In this document: positions 8,077-16,599 of the stretch, in pieces
How positions within the stretch are numbered: the first letter of the stretch is position 1
Layout: the number at the start of each line of letters is the position of its first letter
Origin: an uncultured Christensenellaceae bacterium
Lineage (GTDB): Bacteria; Bacillota; Clostridia; Christensenellales; Christensenellaceae
Assembly: GCA_910588425.1 (NCBI GenBank)
Contig: CAJUPM010000008.1
Span: 1-64,000 of the forward strand
DNA length: 64,000 nucleotides
Direction: 5' to 3'
Translations under genes and position numbers: made by a program
The notes under the pieces: generated by a model
What the model was told of the DNA's origin: nothing
The model's input: the letters and a program-made list of their open reading frames with translations, nothing else
The model's database searches: none

Positions 8077-8658
8077 ATGCTGAAATATATCTGGGCTTTT
8101 TTAATTACCGCCGGGCTGGCTGCCGGCCTGGCTACGGGAAACGGCGAGGCAGTCTCTGCCGCCGTGACGGACGGTGCCAAAACAGCCGCCGAGCTCTGCC
8201 TCTCCATGCTCGGGGCCTATGCGCTCTATATGGGCCTGCTGGGCGTGCTGGATGACGCCGGGGCCGTGAAGAGCCTGGCGCGCCGCGCCGCCGCTCCGCT
8301 TCGGTTTATCTTTCCCGGCCTGAAAAACCAGAAGGCCAAAAGCTATATTGCGCTCAATATGGTGGCGAATTTTCTGGGCATGGGCAACGCCGCCACGCCC
8401 TTCGGCCTCAAGGGGATGCAGGAACTGCAAAAGGAAAATAAAAATAAGGAGCAGGCCAGCGACCATATGTGCATGTTTGCCGTGCTCAATACGGCCTCCG
8501 TCCAGCTGATTCCGCTCTCGGTCATCGCGCTGCGCTCGGCCTGCGGCTCGGCTGATGCCTCCTGGGTTACGCTGCCTACGCTGGTCGTCTCGGTGGTAAC
8601 GGCAATTTTCACGGTTCTGCTGGCCAGGGTCTGCGCCGCGCTGGGGAGGCGGCCATGA
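8077..8658 (+). CDS. spmA: Spore maturation protein A
   Basis: A 193-residue membrane protein needed for core dehydration in B. subtilis spores. Four or five hydrophobic segments are visible (MLKYIWAFLITAG start), with the conserved NMVANFLGMGNAATPFGLKA-type nucleoside-recognition region (here NFLGMGNAATPFGLKGM) and a QLIPLSVIALR stretch. I chose ATG 8077 because GGGGGAG lies just before it; the start 63 bases upstream adds unrelated residues. The stop overlaps spmB (ATGA). Confidence 0.93.
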   Translation: MLKYIWAFLITAGLAAGLATGNGEAVSAAVTDGAKTAAELCLSMLGAYALYMGLLGVLDDAGAVKSLARRAAAPLRFIFPGLKNQKAKSYIALNMVANFLGMGNAATPFGLKGMQELQKENKNKEQASDHMCMFAVLNTASVQLIPLSVIALRSACGSADASWVTLPTLVVSVVTAIFTVLLARVCAALGRRP

Positions 8659-9179
8659 GCGCCCTGCGCTGGCTTTCCACGGCCGCTCTGCCCATCTTCA
8701 TCCTGCTGACGCTGGGCTACTCCTTTGCGAAGAAAAGAGACCCTTATGAGGCGTTCACCCAGGGGGCCAAGGGCGGCGCGGGGCTGGTGTTCCAGACCAT
8801 GCCCTATGTCGTCGCCATGGTATTCGCGGTGGAAATTTTCAAGGCGTCCGGGCTGTTTGAGGCGGCGGGCAGGCTGCTGGCGCCCGTGCTGGGGCCGCTG
8901 GGCATCCCGCCCGAGGTCGTCCCCATCGCGATTCTGCGGCCTTTTTCGGGCGGCGGGACGCTGGGGCTCTTGGCCGGAGTTTTGGCGGAATACGGCGTGG
9001 ACAGCTATATCGGCCGGGTGGCCTGCGTGTATATGGGCAGCGCGGAGACGCTGTTTTACGTCGTCTCCCTGTATATGGGCAGTGTGGGCGTGAAAAAGAC
9101 GCGGTATGTCATCCCGGCAGCGCTGCTCTCGGATTGCTTCGGCCTGGCGCTCTCCTGCCTGGTTTGCAGGTTTTTCTGA
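8655..9179 (+). CDS. spmB: Spore maturation protein B
   Basis: A 174-residue partner of SpmA, translationally coupled to it by a 4-base overlap. It has hydrophobic segments and the family motifs AVEIFKASGLF, ILRPFSGGGTLG and the GSAETLFYV stretch. Both belong to the nucleoside-recognition domain superfamily. Transcription may depend on a sporulation sigma factor, but I could not recognise such a promoter. A terminator follows. Confidence 0.94.
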   Translation: MSALRWLSTAALPIFILLTLGYSFAKKRDPYEAFTQGAKGGAGLVFQTMPYVVAMVFAVEIFKASGLFEAAGRLLAPVLGPLGIPPEVVPIAILRPFSGGGTLGLLAGVLAEYGVDSYIGRVACVYMGSAETLFYVVSLYMGSVGVKKTRYVIPAALLSDCFGLALSCLVCRFF

Positions 9180-9200
9180 AACATCCGCATTTTTTGGGCA

Positions 9201-9230
9201 AAAAGCAGGCGGGAAGCCTGCTTTTGCTTT
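9201..9230 (+). terminator. Terminator after spmAB
   Basis: AAAGCAGGC / GCCTGCTTT stem with a 5-base loop, then a T-rich stretch. Confidence 0.75.
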
Positions 9231-9256
9231 ACTCAAAAGGCGGCTTGGAGTATAAT
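9228..9256 (+). promoter_or_regulatory. Promoter of metG
   Basis: TTTACT (9228-9233), 17-bp spacer, TATAAT (9251-9256). The implied start near 9263 gives a ~110-base leader. Confidence 0.7.
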
Positions 9257-9262
9257 AAAAGC

Positions 9263-9372
9263 TACGGCACTGAAATTTCGGGCAGGGACAAGCCCGAAAG
9301 ATTTGGAAGAAAACGGTATCCGGCTTTGCCGGTCGTTTCAAATATGGGCGCAGTGCGCCAGAAGGAGAAACC
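9263..9372 (+). promoter_or_regulatory. Structured 5' leader of metG
   Basis: Three hairpins can form: CGGGC..GCCCG (about 9279-9296), a long one with AAACG outer and CCGGC..GCCGG inner pairing (about 9313-9341), and GGCGCA..GCGCC (about 9349-9361) close to the ribosome site. It lacks the T-box GGTGGCACC element and the SAM-I core, so it is not a known class I recognise. Confidence 0.4.
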
Positions 9373-11322
9373 ATGAGTAAGAAAACGTTTTACATCACAA
9401 CGCCTATCTACTACCCCAGCGACAAGCTGCACATCGGCCACACCTATTGCACAGTGGCCGCAGACGCCATGGCGCGCTTCAAGCGGCAGACGGGCTATGA
9501 TGTCATGTTCCTGACCGGGACGGATGAGCATGGCCAGAAGATAGAGAAAATCGCGAGGGAGAAGGGGATGCAGCCAAAAGAGTATGTCGATGGCATCGTG
9601 GCGGGCATTCAGGATCTCTGGCGGCTCATGAATATCTCCAACGACGATTTTATCCGCACGACAGAGCCGCGCCACGAGAAGGTCGTCCAGAAGATTTTTA
9701 AGCAGCTCTACGACCAGGGCGATATCTACAAAGGCGAATATGAGGGCTGGTACTGCACGCCCTGCGAATCCTTCTGGCTGGATCGCCAGCTGGTAGACGG
9801 CAAATGCCCGGACTGCGGGCGGCCCGTGCAAAAGGCCAAGGAAGAGAGCTATTTCTTCCGCCTCTCCAAATATGCGGACAGGCTCATCAAATACATCGAG
9901 GATCACCCGGATTTCATTCAGCCCGTCTCCCGGCGCAACGAGATGCTGCAAAACTTCCTGCTGCCCGGGCTGGAGGATCTGGCCGTCTCCAGAACCTCCT
10001 TCAAGTGGGGCATCCCGGTTACCTTCGACGAAGGGCATGTGGTCTATGTCTGGGTAGACGCGCTTTCCAACTACATCACGGCGCTGGGCTATCTTTCGGA
10101 AGATGACTCCAAGTTTAAGAAGTACTGGCCGGCAGATGTGCACCTGGTGGGCAAGGAGATCATCCGCTTCCATACCATCATCTGGCCCATCATGCTGATG
10201 GCGCTGGGCCTGCCGCTGCCCGAGAAAGTCTATGGGCATGGCTGGGTGATTCTGGAAGGCGGCAAGATGAGCAAATCCAAGGGCAACGTCATCGACCCGG
10301 TCAGGCTGGCAGAGCGCTACGGCGTGGATGCCCTGCGCTATTTCCTGCTGCGGGAGATGCCCCTTGGAAGCGACAGCCTGTTCTCCAACGAGATTCTCAT
10401 TAACCGCATCAACTCGGATCTGGCAAACGACCTGGGCAACCTGCTTTCCCGCACGGTGGCCATGATCGAGAAATACTTCGGCGGCATCATTGGCGCGCCA
10501 TCCTGCCCCAATGCCGAGCAGGATGATCCCATCACGGCCATGGGCGCGGCGCTTCCGGGCAAAGTGGAAGAGTTGATGGACGGGATGCGCTTTGCCGATG
10601 CGCTGACGGCGATTTTTGAATACGTCGGCTCGCTCAACAAGTATATCGATATCACAGCTCCCTGGGCGCTGGCAAAAGACGAGGCCAACAAAGAGCGCCT
10701 GGCAACCGTGATGTATCATCTGGCGGAAGGCCTGCGCATTGTGGGCGTCCTGCTGTCCGCTTTCCTGCCGGATACGGCGGAAAAGATTCGCGCTCAGCTG
10801 GGCGTGGATGCGGCGCAGTATGACTGGCAGAGCGTCCAGCAGTATGGCGGCCTGCCGGAAGGGACGAAAGTCTGCAAAGGCGCGCCGCTCTTCCCGCGCA
10901 TCGACGTCGCCAAAGAGCTGGTAGAGCTGGAAGCCATAAACAAGGCTCCTGCGGCGCCCGAAAAGGCCGAAAAGCCAAAGGCGGAAGAGGCGAGCAAGCC
11001 GGAAATCACCATCGATGAGTTCGATAAGATTCAGCTCAAGACGGCCAAAGTGCTGGCGGCCGAGAACATCGAGAAAAGCCGCAAACTGCTCAAGCTGACC
11101 ATTCAGGTGGGCGGCGAACAGCGCACCATCGTCTCGGGCATCCGGGGCTCGTATACGGCCGAACAGATGGTGGGCAAGAGCATCGTCATCGTGGCAAACC
11201 TCAAGCCGGCCAAGCTCTGCGGCGTGCTCTCCCAGGGCATGATTCTGGCCGTGGGCGATGGAGACGAGCTGGCCCTTCTGACGACGGATAAACCCATGGC
11301 CGATGGGCTGGATGTGGGCTGA
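9373..11322 (+). CDS. metG: Methionyl-tRNA synthetase
   Basis: Charges tRNA-Met. The 649-residue protein has the HIGH motif at residues 20-23 (LHIGHTY) and KMSKS at 298-302 (GGKMSKSKGN). The Cys pairs CTPC and CPDC form the zinc knuckle in the connective-peptide region. An anticodon-binding helical domain follows, and an EMAP/Trbp111-type tRNA-binding domain occupies about residues 545-649 (IDEFDKIQLKTAKV, GVLSQGMILA). A Glu/Lys-rich linker joins the last two. AAGGAGAAACC precedes the ATG. tatD follows within a few bases. Confidence 0.98.
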   Translation: MSKKTFYITTPIYYPSDKLHIGHTYCTVAADAMARFKRQTGYDVMFLTGTDEHGQKIEKIAREKGMQPKEYVDGIVAGIQDLWRLMNISNDDFIRTTEPRHEKVVQKIFKQLYDQGDIYKGEYEGWYCTPCESFWLDRQLVDGKCPDCGRPVQKAKEESYFFRLSKYADRLIKYIEDHPDFIQPVSRRNEMLQNFLLPGLEDLAVSRTSFKWGIPVTFDEGHVVYVWVDALSNYITALGYLSEDDSKFKKYWPADVHLVGKEIIRFHTIIWPIMLMALGLPLPEKVYGHGWVILEGGKMSKSKGNVIDPVRLAERYGVDALRYFLLREMPLGSDSLFSNEILINRINSDLANDLGNLLSRTVAMIEKYFGGIIGAPSCPNAEQDDPITAMGAALPGKVEELMDGMRFADALTAIFEYVGSLNKYIDITAPWALAKDEANKERLATVMYHLAEGLRIVGVLLSAFLPDTAEKIRAQLGVDAAQYDWQSVQQYGGLPEGTKVCKGAPLFPRIDVAKELVELEAINKAPAAPEKAEKPKAEEASKPEITIDEFDKIQLKTAKVLAAENIEKSRKLLKLTIQVGGEQRTIVSGIRGSYTAEQMVGKSIVIVANLKPAKLCGVLSQGMILAVGDGDELALLTTDKPMADGLDVG

Positions 11323-11326
11323 AAAG

Positions 11327-12094
11327 ATGGAGATGCCAAAGAGAATCGATTCGCATGCGCATCTGCTGGATGAGAAGTTCGATGCGGATCGGCAGGAATT
11401 GATAGAAACGCTTTCGGAGGAGATGGAGGCGGTCATCGAATGCGCCTCCGCTCCGGAAGATTTTGAGAAAATTCTGGCGCTGACCCAGCGCTATGCGCTG
11501 ATCTACGGCGCGGTGGGTGTGCACCCAACGGATGCCGAGCGCTTTGATGAAAAAACGCCGGAGCGCATCCGCGCTTTGCTGGCCCAGCCTAAAATTCTGG
11601 CCATCGGCGAAATCGGGCTGGATTACTACTGGTTCCCGGAAAAGCGGGAGTTGCAGCAGCGCGTTCTGCGCGCGCAGATGGCGCTGGCCGGGGAGCAGGG
11701 CGTGCCAGTCATCCTGCATAACCGGGAGGCCACCGGGGATATGCTGGCGCTTCTCGGGGAATTTCCCGGGCAAAGAGGCGTCATGCACTGCTTTTCGGGC
11801 AGCGTGGAGACGGCGCGCACACTGCTGGATTTGGGCTACTACCTGGGGTTTGGCGGCGCGCTGACCTTTAAAAACAACCGCAAAGGCGTGGAATCCGCGG
11901 CCTATGCGCCGCTGGATCGCATCCTTCTAGAAACGGATAGCCCCTATCTGGCGCCGGTGCCCCTGCGCGGCAAGCGCAACAACCCGGCCAACACCCGCTA
12001 TGTGGCGGAAAAGCTGGCAGAAATCAAGGGCATTTCTGTGGATCAGGTTGTGCAGGCGGCAAACGCCAATGCCAGAGCGTTATTTGGATTTTAA
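11327..12094 (+). CDS. tatD: TatD-family metal-dependent hydrolase
   Basis: A ~255-residue TIM-barrel DNase/hydrolase of the TatD/YabD family. Metal ligands are visible in DSHAHL, the Glu of GEIGLDYYW, the His of VILHNREA, MHCFSGS and the Asp of LLETDSPYL. The start could be 11327 or 11333; the family usually begins one or two residues before the SHAH motif. It lies directly behind metG, the same pairing as metS-yabD in B. subtilis, and closes the operon with a terminator. Confidence 0.94.
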   Translation: MEMPKRIDSHAHLLDEKFDADRQELIETLSEEMEAVIECASAPEDFEKILALTQRYALIYGAVGVHPTDAERFDEKTPERIRALLAQPKILAIGEIGLDYYWFPEKRELQQRVLRAQMALAGEQGVPVILHNREATGDMLALLGEFPGQRGVMHCFSGSVETARTLLDLGYYLGFGGALTFKNNRKGVESAAYAPLDRILLETDSPYLAPVPLRGKRNNPANTRYVAEKLAEIKGISVDQVVQAANANARALFGF

Positions 12095-12098
12095 AGAG

Positions 12099-12123
12099 AG
12101 CGCCGGTTTTCCGGCGCTTTTTT
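12099..12123 (+). terminator. Terminator after metG-tatD
   Basis: AGCGCCGG / CCGGCGCT stem with a TTTT loop, followed by six T. Confidence 0.9.
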
Positions 12124-12209
12124 GATGAGGCGTGTGCAAAGGGAATATGCGGTTTTCGGCGGTGCAGATGGCAGGGAATGCCCCGGGCGGCGGGCGGCCG
12201 CCCCAAATA

Positions 12210-12238
12210 AAAAGAGGATGCAATTGCATCCTCTTTTT
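12210..12238. terminator. Terminator, probably bidirectional
   Basis: AAAGAGGATGCAATTGCATCCTCTTT is a nearly uninterrupted palindrome flanked by A and T runs. It lies just past the stop of the minus-strand gene at 12244. The ~85 bases between this and the previous terminator show nothing else. Confidence 0.85.
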
Positions 12239-12243
12239 TGAGA

Positions 12244-12630
12244 TTATCTCGCGTAAATCAGGCGGGCATCCTCATCGTTGTAAAGATACCAGAAGTGGCC
12301 TTTGGTGGGCTCGGGATGGCCGTCTTCCGGGGGAAGATTGGTGCCGTCGAAGGTCATGTCGCATTTGTCCGTCTTTTTCAGATAGAGCACATGGTGCTCG
12401 TAGGAGCCGGTATTCGGGTCTTTATACCACTCTTCCCAGGGGAAACCAGCCTCCAGCATATCCGGCGTGGGGACCGCGTGCACGATGAACTTGCCGTCGA
12501 ACCACTGATATTTGCTGTACTGCTCGCTGGCCTCTTCCGTCAGGCCGCTTAAAACTTTCTCTGCGCCGAATCCCATATTGTCAAACGTCGCATAGCATCC
12601 ATTTTCTTTGAGCATCTCTTTGAGCTTCAT
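12244..12630 (-). CDS. Hypothetical protein, family not recognised
   Basis: A 128-residue soluble, acidic protein rich in Tyr, Trp and Asp (for example YQWFDGKF, FPWEEWYKD, HFWYLYNDED). There is no signal peptide, membrane segment or motif I can place. AGGAGGG precedes the ATG and an extended -10 promoter and a terminator flank it, so it is a real single-gene unit. It interrupts the otherwise conserved tatD-yabE neighbourhood. The composition suggests a small ligand-binding or enzyme-like fold, but nothing more can be said. Confidence 0.8.
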   Translation of the reverse strand: MKLKEMLKENGCYATFDNMGFGAEKVLSGLTEEASEQYSKYQWFDGKFIVHAVPTPDMLEAGFPWEEWYKDPNTGSYEHHVLYLKKTDKCDMTFDGTNLPPEDGHPEPTKGHFWYLYNDEDARLIYAR

Positions 12631-12684
12631 AGAAGAACCCTCCTAATATTCATTTGTATGGCAATCGCCATGGGTAGTAAAACC

Positions 12685-12693
12685 ATTATAGCA
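12685..12693 (-). promoter_or_regulatory. Extended -10 promoter of the hypothetical gene
   Basis: On the minus strand TGCTATAAT (TG-N-TATAAT) lies ~55 bases upstream of the ATG. The -35 region is weak. Confidence 0.6.
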
Positions 12694-12756
12694 TGTTTTG
12701 GCAAAGAACAACAGTAGCGGAGGAAAATTTTTCACGGGGTCAGAAACGGCGCAGAC

Positions 12757-12784
12757 AAAAGCCGCCGGATCTCCCGGCGGCTTT
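12757..12784 (-). terminator. Terminator of the penicillin-binding protein gene
   Basis: GCCGCCGG / CCGGCGGC stem with a 5-base loop; on the minus strand it is followed by TTTT. Confidence 0.75.
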
Positions 12785-12801
12785 CTGCCTGCAAAGCGGC
12801 A

Positions 12802-14865
12802 TCAGGGCCGCAAAAGCTCTTTTGTAACGGCGTGTTTGTGATCCACCATGCCTCTGGGGCTGTCTATCATGGTAACGGCCAGCCGATTGCCCTGGGGGGC
12901 ATCCTGCCACCATGCCGCCAGCCAGGAGACTTTCTCGGTCTTTTCCGCGCCGCGCAGAGCCGTGCCCGTCTTGGCCGCCATGGGGACATCTTTGATCTGG
13001 ATAGACTGCGCCGTGCCGGATTTGACGACCGCCCTCAGGCAGGAGAGGAGCGTCTCGACGGTCTCGGGCTTCATGATGCCCTGCATGTAGACCTCCCGCT
13101 CGGCCTGGTAGAGCGTCTCATAGTGCAGTGCGTCCGAATATTTGCGGATGCTGCCCACCAGCTTGGGCGCCAGCATATCGCCGTTGTTCTGGAACACGGT
13201 GTACATGCTGGCCGCCTGAATGGGCGTCAGCACAATTTCGCCGTGGCCGAACGACATATCCGAAACCAGCTTGCGGTTGATCTCTGTGCCCTCGTTGATG
13301 AGGTTGCCCTTGGCCGTGAGCAAATCGAAGGGGACGGCCGTATCGATGCCGATGCGGCTCATATATTCCAGAAACTTCTCCTGGCCCAGATTGAGCGTCG
13401 CCCAGGAGAAATAGATGTTATCCGAGAAGCGGAAGGCCATCTCCAGGTTGACCGGGCCGTCTGGCGCCTCGTTGCGGGTTACTCTGTCCCAGTACCAGAC
13501 GCCGTCCGGCTTCCAGGAGTTGCCCGTTACCTCATAGGGGAACACGCTGTTTGCATCCACAATGCCGTTTTCCAGGGAGGGGACGATGGTAAAGGGCTTT
13601 AAGAGCGAGCCCGGGGGATAGAGCCCCTGCGTGGCCTTGGGGAAGAGCGGCGCGCCCGCCTCCTCGCTGTTTAACTGGTTATACACCTCGTCCGAGACGG
13701 GGAAGGAGAAGATGTTCGCATCGAAGGAGGGCAGGGAAACCATGGCCTGCACGAAGCCCGTCGTCGGATCCATGACGATGCTTGTCCCAGTCTGTTTTTC
13801 CAAAAGATTGCTGGAGAGCGCGTAGTAGGCCCGCTGCTGCAAATCGTGGTTGATGGTCAGGAAAATATCCGCGCCGTTCTCCGCGGGGTTTTCGTAGATG
13901 GTAGAGACGTACTGCCCGTCTTTGGTATACATATTGACGCGCAGGCCGTCTTTGGGCTGAAGGTATTCGTCATAATTCAGCTCGATGCCGGATTTGCCCA
14001 CCAGCGTCGCTCCGGCGAAGCCCTTCTCCTCCAGATCGGCCAGCTGCTCCTCGTTTGGCGTGGAAGCATAGCCCACGACGTGCGCATAAAGCGCGCCGTA
14101 GGGGTAGTAGCGCTGGGGGGTGACGGAAGAGCGGTCGATGCTAAGGCTCGGGTCGATGGCCAGAATCTGCGCTTCCAGGCTGGCCAGGCTGTCCTTTGGG
14201 GCAGTATAGGCGACGACAGTGCCGTAATGGTTGTCCACAGCCGAGTTATAGCGCTGGCGCAGCTGGGATTTGGCGTCGTCGTCCATGTCAACAAGCGTGC
14301 CCAGAGAGGAGATGATGGAGTTGATATCCTGCCCCTCCTGCACGGCGATGATGACGGTATCCGAATAGCTGTTCTGCGCGATGCAGGCGTTATCCGCGGT
14401 AAAAATCTCCCCGCGCTTGCCCTTGGTTTTGAGGATGGAGAGCTTATTATCCAGCGCATAGCCGGGCAGGATGAGCTCGGGGGAATACTGGATGTGATAC
14501 GTGCCCTCATCCTTGATGATGCGGGTGCGCACTTCGTGCTCGATGGTGAAGGCATCGGCCAGGTAGGAGATGCGGAACGTCAGGTAGATGGCATCTCCCT
14601 CTATTTGAAGCTGCCGATCCGAAACCTCGATGCTTTTCACGCCCAGCGTGGATACGACATATTCATAGTTACGGACGAAATCTTCCTGGGAAACTTCGCT
14701 GTCGCCCTTGGACCAAAGACAGCCGTGCGCCTTTTCGAAATCCAGGGCGGAAATGGCGGCGGCATAGGCGGCGGAGACGTCCTCCGCAGTCCCCCCGAGC
14801 GAGCAGGCTGGCAGCGCCAGGCAGAGCAGCAGGAGTATGGCTAGGAAAAACGAGATTTTTTTCAT
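12802..14865 (-). CDS. MecA/PBP3-type lipoprotein transpeptidase (class B penicillin-binding protein)
   Basis: Cross-links peptidoglycan outside the membrane. The 687-residue protein starts with a lipoprotein signal (MKKISFFLAILLLLCLALPAC), so Cys21 should be lipidated. An NTF2-like MecA_N domain (~residues 25-140) precedes a dimerisation domain and the transpeptidase. Active-site motifs are S420-x-x-K423 (PPGSLLKPF), SDN (RFSDNIYF) and KTG (AAKTGTAL). This architecture matches B. subtilis PbpC (PBP3) and staphylococcal MecA. Such relatives often have low affinity for beta-lactams, though resistance cannot be read from sequence. A longer start 63 bases upstream lacks the signal peptide and is rejected. 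The gene is divergent from the 3D-domain protein. Confidence 0.93.
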   Translation of the reverse strand: MKKISFFLAILLLLCLALPACSLGGTAEDVSAAYAAAISALDFEKAHGCLWSKGDSEVSQEDFVRNYEYVVSTLGVKSIEVSDRQLQIEGDAIYLTFRISYLADAFTIEHEVRTRIIKDEGTYHIQYSPELILPGYALDNKLSILKTKGKRGEIFTADNACIAQNSYSDTVIIAVQEGQDINSIISSLGTLVDMDDDAKSQLRQRYNSAVDNHYGTVVAYTAPKDSLASLEAQILAIDPSLSIDRSSVTPQRYYPYGALYAHVVGYASTPNEEQLADLEEKGFAGATLVGKSGIELNYDEYLQPKDGLRVNMYTKDGQYVSTIYENPAENGADIFLTINHDLQQRAYYALSSNLLEKQTGTSIVMDPTTGFVQAMVSLPSFDANIFSFPVSDEVYNQLNSEEAGAPLFPKATQGLYPPGSLLKPFTIVPSLENGIVDANSVFPYEVTGNSWKPDGVWYWDRVTRNEAPDGPVNLEMAFRFSDNIYFSWATLNLGQEKFLEYMSRIGIDTAVPFDLLTAKGNLINEGTEINRKLVSDMSFGHGEIVLTPIQAASMYTVFQNNGDMLAPKLVGSIRKYSDALHYETLYQAEREVYMQGIMKPETVETLLSCLRAVVKSGTAQSIQIKDVPMAAKTGTALRGAEKTEKVSWLAAWWQDAPQGNRLAVTMIDSPRGMVDHKHAVTKELLRP

Positions 14866-14979
14866 CGCTTGCAGGCATCCTTTTTGAAAAGTTCCTTTTA
14901 TTATATACGATATAAGAGGGAAATGCAAAATGCGGAAAGGTATAAAACCGGCAGGCCGTGTATATAATAATGCAGTGCA

Positions 14980-14988
14980 ATTATACCA
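14980..14988 (-). promoter_or_regulatory. Possible extended -10 promoter of the PBP gene
   Basis: TGGTATAAT on the minus strand, ~110 bases before the ATG. No good -35 is seen. Confidence 0.35.
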
Positions 14989-15013
14989 AAAATGGCTTTA
15001 AATGGGCAAAAAT

Positions 15014-15042
15014 TTGACATTTGACCCCGGCCGGTATATACT
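15014..15042 (+). promoter_or_regulatory. Strong sigma-A promoter of the 3D-domain protein
   Basis: Perfect TTGACA (15014-15019), 17-bp spacer, TATACT (15037-15042), then GGAGG at 15068-15072 before the ATG. Confidence 0.85.
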
Positions 15043-15077
15043 TGTTGCACTGAAAAATGAAAGTTTCGGAGGATTTT

Positions 15078-16472
15078 ATGAAAAGGAGAAGAGAGCGGAA
15101 CGTCTCTGTAAAAAAAGAGAATGTCTATTCGGGCATCCTCTACCGCGCAAATTTGCCGACGGTTACAGAGCGGGAGCTCACCCTCGCCGACAAGAAACGA
15201 GCACAAGAGAAAAAGAAAGCAAAACTGGGCAAACTGATGGGCCTGCTGCAAAGCGCGGCGGGCAGGGTAGGCGCCTTTTTCGCCAAGGCCAAAGCTGGCA
15301 TGAGAAGCTTTACAAGGGGCTATGAGGCCGGCGGGGATAACCGCAGGTTCTATGTCAGCGTCGCGGCAAGCGCGGCGGCGCTCATCGCCATCACGCTGGT
15401 CTGCACATCCGGCATTCTGGAGCCGCCCAAGGCGCAGATTACCGTCAACGATACGGGCAGAATCGTCTCGGCGGATACCCGGGCCAAGACGGTGGGCGAG
15501 TTTTTGGAAAAGAACCAGATCATCCTGGAAGAAGGGGATGTGCTGGAAGTCGCGGCGGATACGCCCATTGCCGACGGCATGGAGATCGTCATCCGGCGCG
15601 CACTGCCGCTGACCATCGTCAACGGCGGTGAGGAGACGCAGGTTAAGCTGCTGGCCGGAACCGTCCAGGAGGCGCTGGAGCGGGCAGGCGTAGAGGTCAG
15701 CGAGAGCGATGAAGTCTACCCGGCCATGAGCTCGTATGTCAGCTCGGGCACGACCATCAGCATCATCAAAGTGACCGAGCAGACCATCACGGAAGACGAG
15801 ACGCTCTACTACAAGGAAATCACCAAGAGCGATTCCAAGCTGGCAAAAGGCAAGAAGCAGGTGGTGACCGAAGGGGAAAACGGCCTCCAGCGGCATACCA
15901 TCAAAATCGTCTATAAAAACGGCATCGAGGTTTCGCGCACAGAGATTGGCGTGGAAGTCGTCAAGCAGCCGGTGGATAAAGTGGTCCATATCGGGACGTA
16001 CGTCGCCCCGGAAAAGAAGCCGCAGAAGCCTTCTTCCACCAGCAAGCCCAGCAACCCCACCGGCGACGGAGATACCGCCGGCGAGCCGACGGACGATTCG
16101 GGCAAGCGCACCAGCGTGCCCTCTGTGGATGAGATTCACCAGGGCAACCTCTATGAGCACGGCCAGGCGGCGCCGCCGGCCTCCTCTATCATCGCAAAGA
16201 CGGTGGTCATCGATAAGATTACGGCCTATACGGATACGGGCAACGCCACCGCCACGGGCACCTATCCCCGCATGGGGACGATTGCCGCAGACCCCAAACG
16301 CTTCCCGTATGGAACCAAGGTCTATGTCCCGGGGTACGGATACGGGCGCATCGAGGATACCGGCGGCTTCCGCAACGCCTCGTATACGCAGTTCGACCTG
16401 TTTATGTACAGCGAGAGCGATTGCAGAAACTGGGGCGTCAAGCGCAGCTGGAAAGTCTATATTCTCAAATAA
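15078..16472 (+). CDS. YabE-like cell-wall protein with DUF348, G5 and 3D domains
   Basis: A 464-residue protein related to B. subtilis YabE and resuscitation-promoting factors. A basic cytoplasmic N-terminus (~90 residues) precedes one membrane anchor (VSVAASAAALIAITLV). Two DUF348-type repeats follow (AKTVGEFLEK and GTVQEALERAG), then a G5 domain ending near EVVKQPVDKVV, a Ser/Thr/Pro linker, and a C-terminal 3D domain. Its three aspartates lie in AADP, EDTGG and FDLF, the MltA-like lytic transglycosylase barrel. It probably cleaves or remodels peptidoglycan. GGAGG decides the ATG at 15078. In B. subtilis rnmV and ksgA follow this gene; here they do not. Confidence 0.93.
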   Translation: MKRRRERNVSVKKENVYSGILYRANLPTVTERELTLADKKRAQEKKKAKLGKLMGLLQSAAGRVGAFFAKAKAGMRSFTRGYEAGGDNRRFYVSVAASAAALIAITLVCTSGILEPPKAQITVNDTGRIVSADTRAKTVGEFLEKNQIILEEGDVLEVAADTPIADGMEIVIRRALPLTIVNGGEETQVKLLAGTVQEALERAGVEVSESDEVYPAMSSYVSSGTTISIIKVTEQTITEDETLYYKEITKSDSKLAKGKKQVVTEGENGLQRHTIKIVYKNGIEVSRTEIGVEVVKQPVDKVVHIGTYVAPEKKPQKPSSTSKPSNPTGDGDTAGEPTDDSGKRTSVPSVDEIHQGNLYEHGQAAPPASSIIAKTVVIDKITAYTDTGNATATGTYPRMGTIAADPKRFPYGTKVYVPGYGYGRIEDTGGFRNASYTQFDLFMYSESDCRNWGVKRSWKVYILK

Positions 16473-16475
16473 CGC

Positions 16476-16508
16476 AAAAAAAGCAGGGCAGTGCGCTCTG
16501 CTTTTTTC
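16476..16508 (+). terminator. Terminator after the 3D-domain gene
   Basis: AAAAAAGCAG..CTGCTTTTTT stem, extended by inner GGC/GCT pairing, with a T-run. Confidence 0.85.
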
Positions 16509-16599
16509 TTTCCCCAAGGCGCCGAAAAACGCGCAGGCAGCGGTTTGCATTCGCGGCAGCCGTGTGCTATACTGCTCAAAAAGAAAGGGAGAGAAGCAA

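Noticed and set aside
9263..9372. T-box or SAM-I riboswitch upstream of metG
   Set aside because: The conserved T-box GGTGGCACC element and the SAM-I core are not present.
9262..11436. A 724-codon open frame on the minus strand opposite metG, and similar long minus-strand frames opposite purA/upp and others
   Set aside because: Their translations look like noise, they have no ribosome sites, and they mirror highly conserved genes on the other strand. GC-rich codon bias creates such frames.
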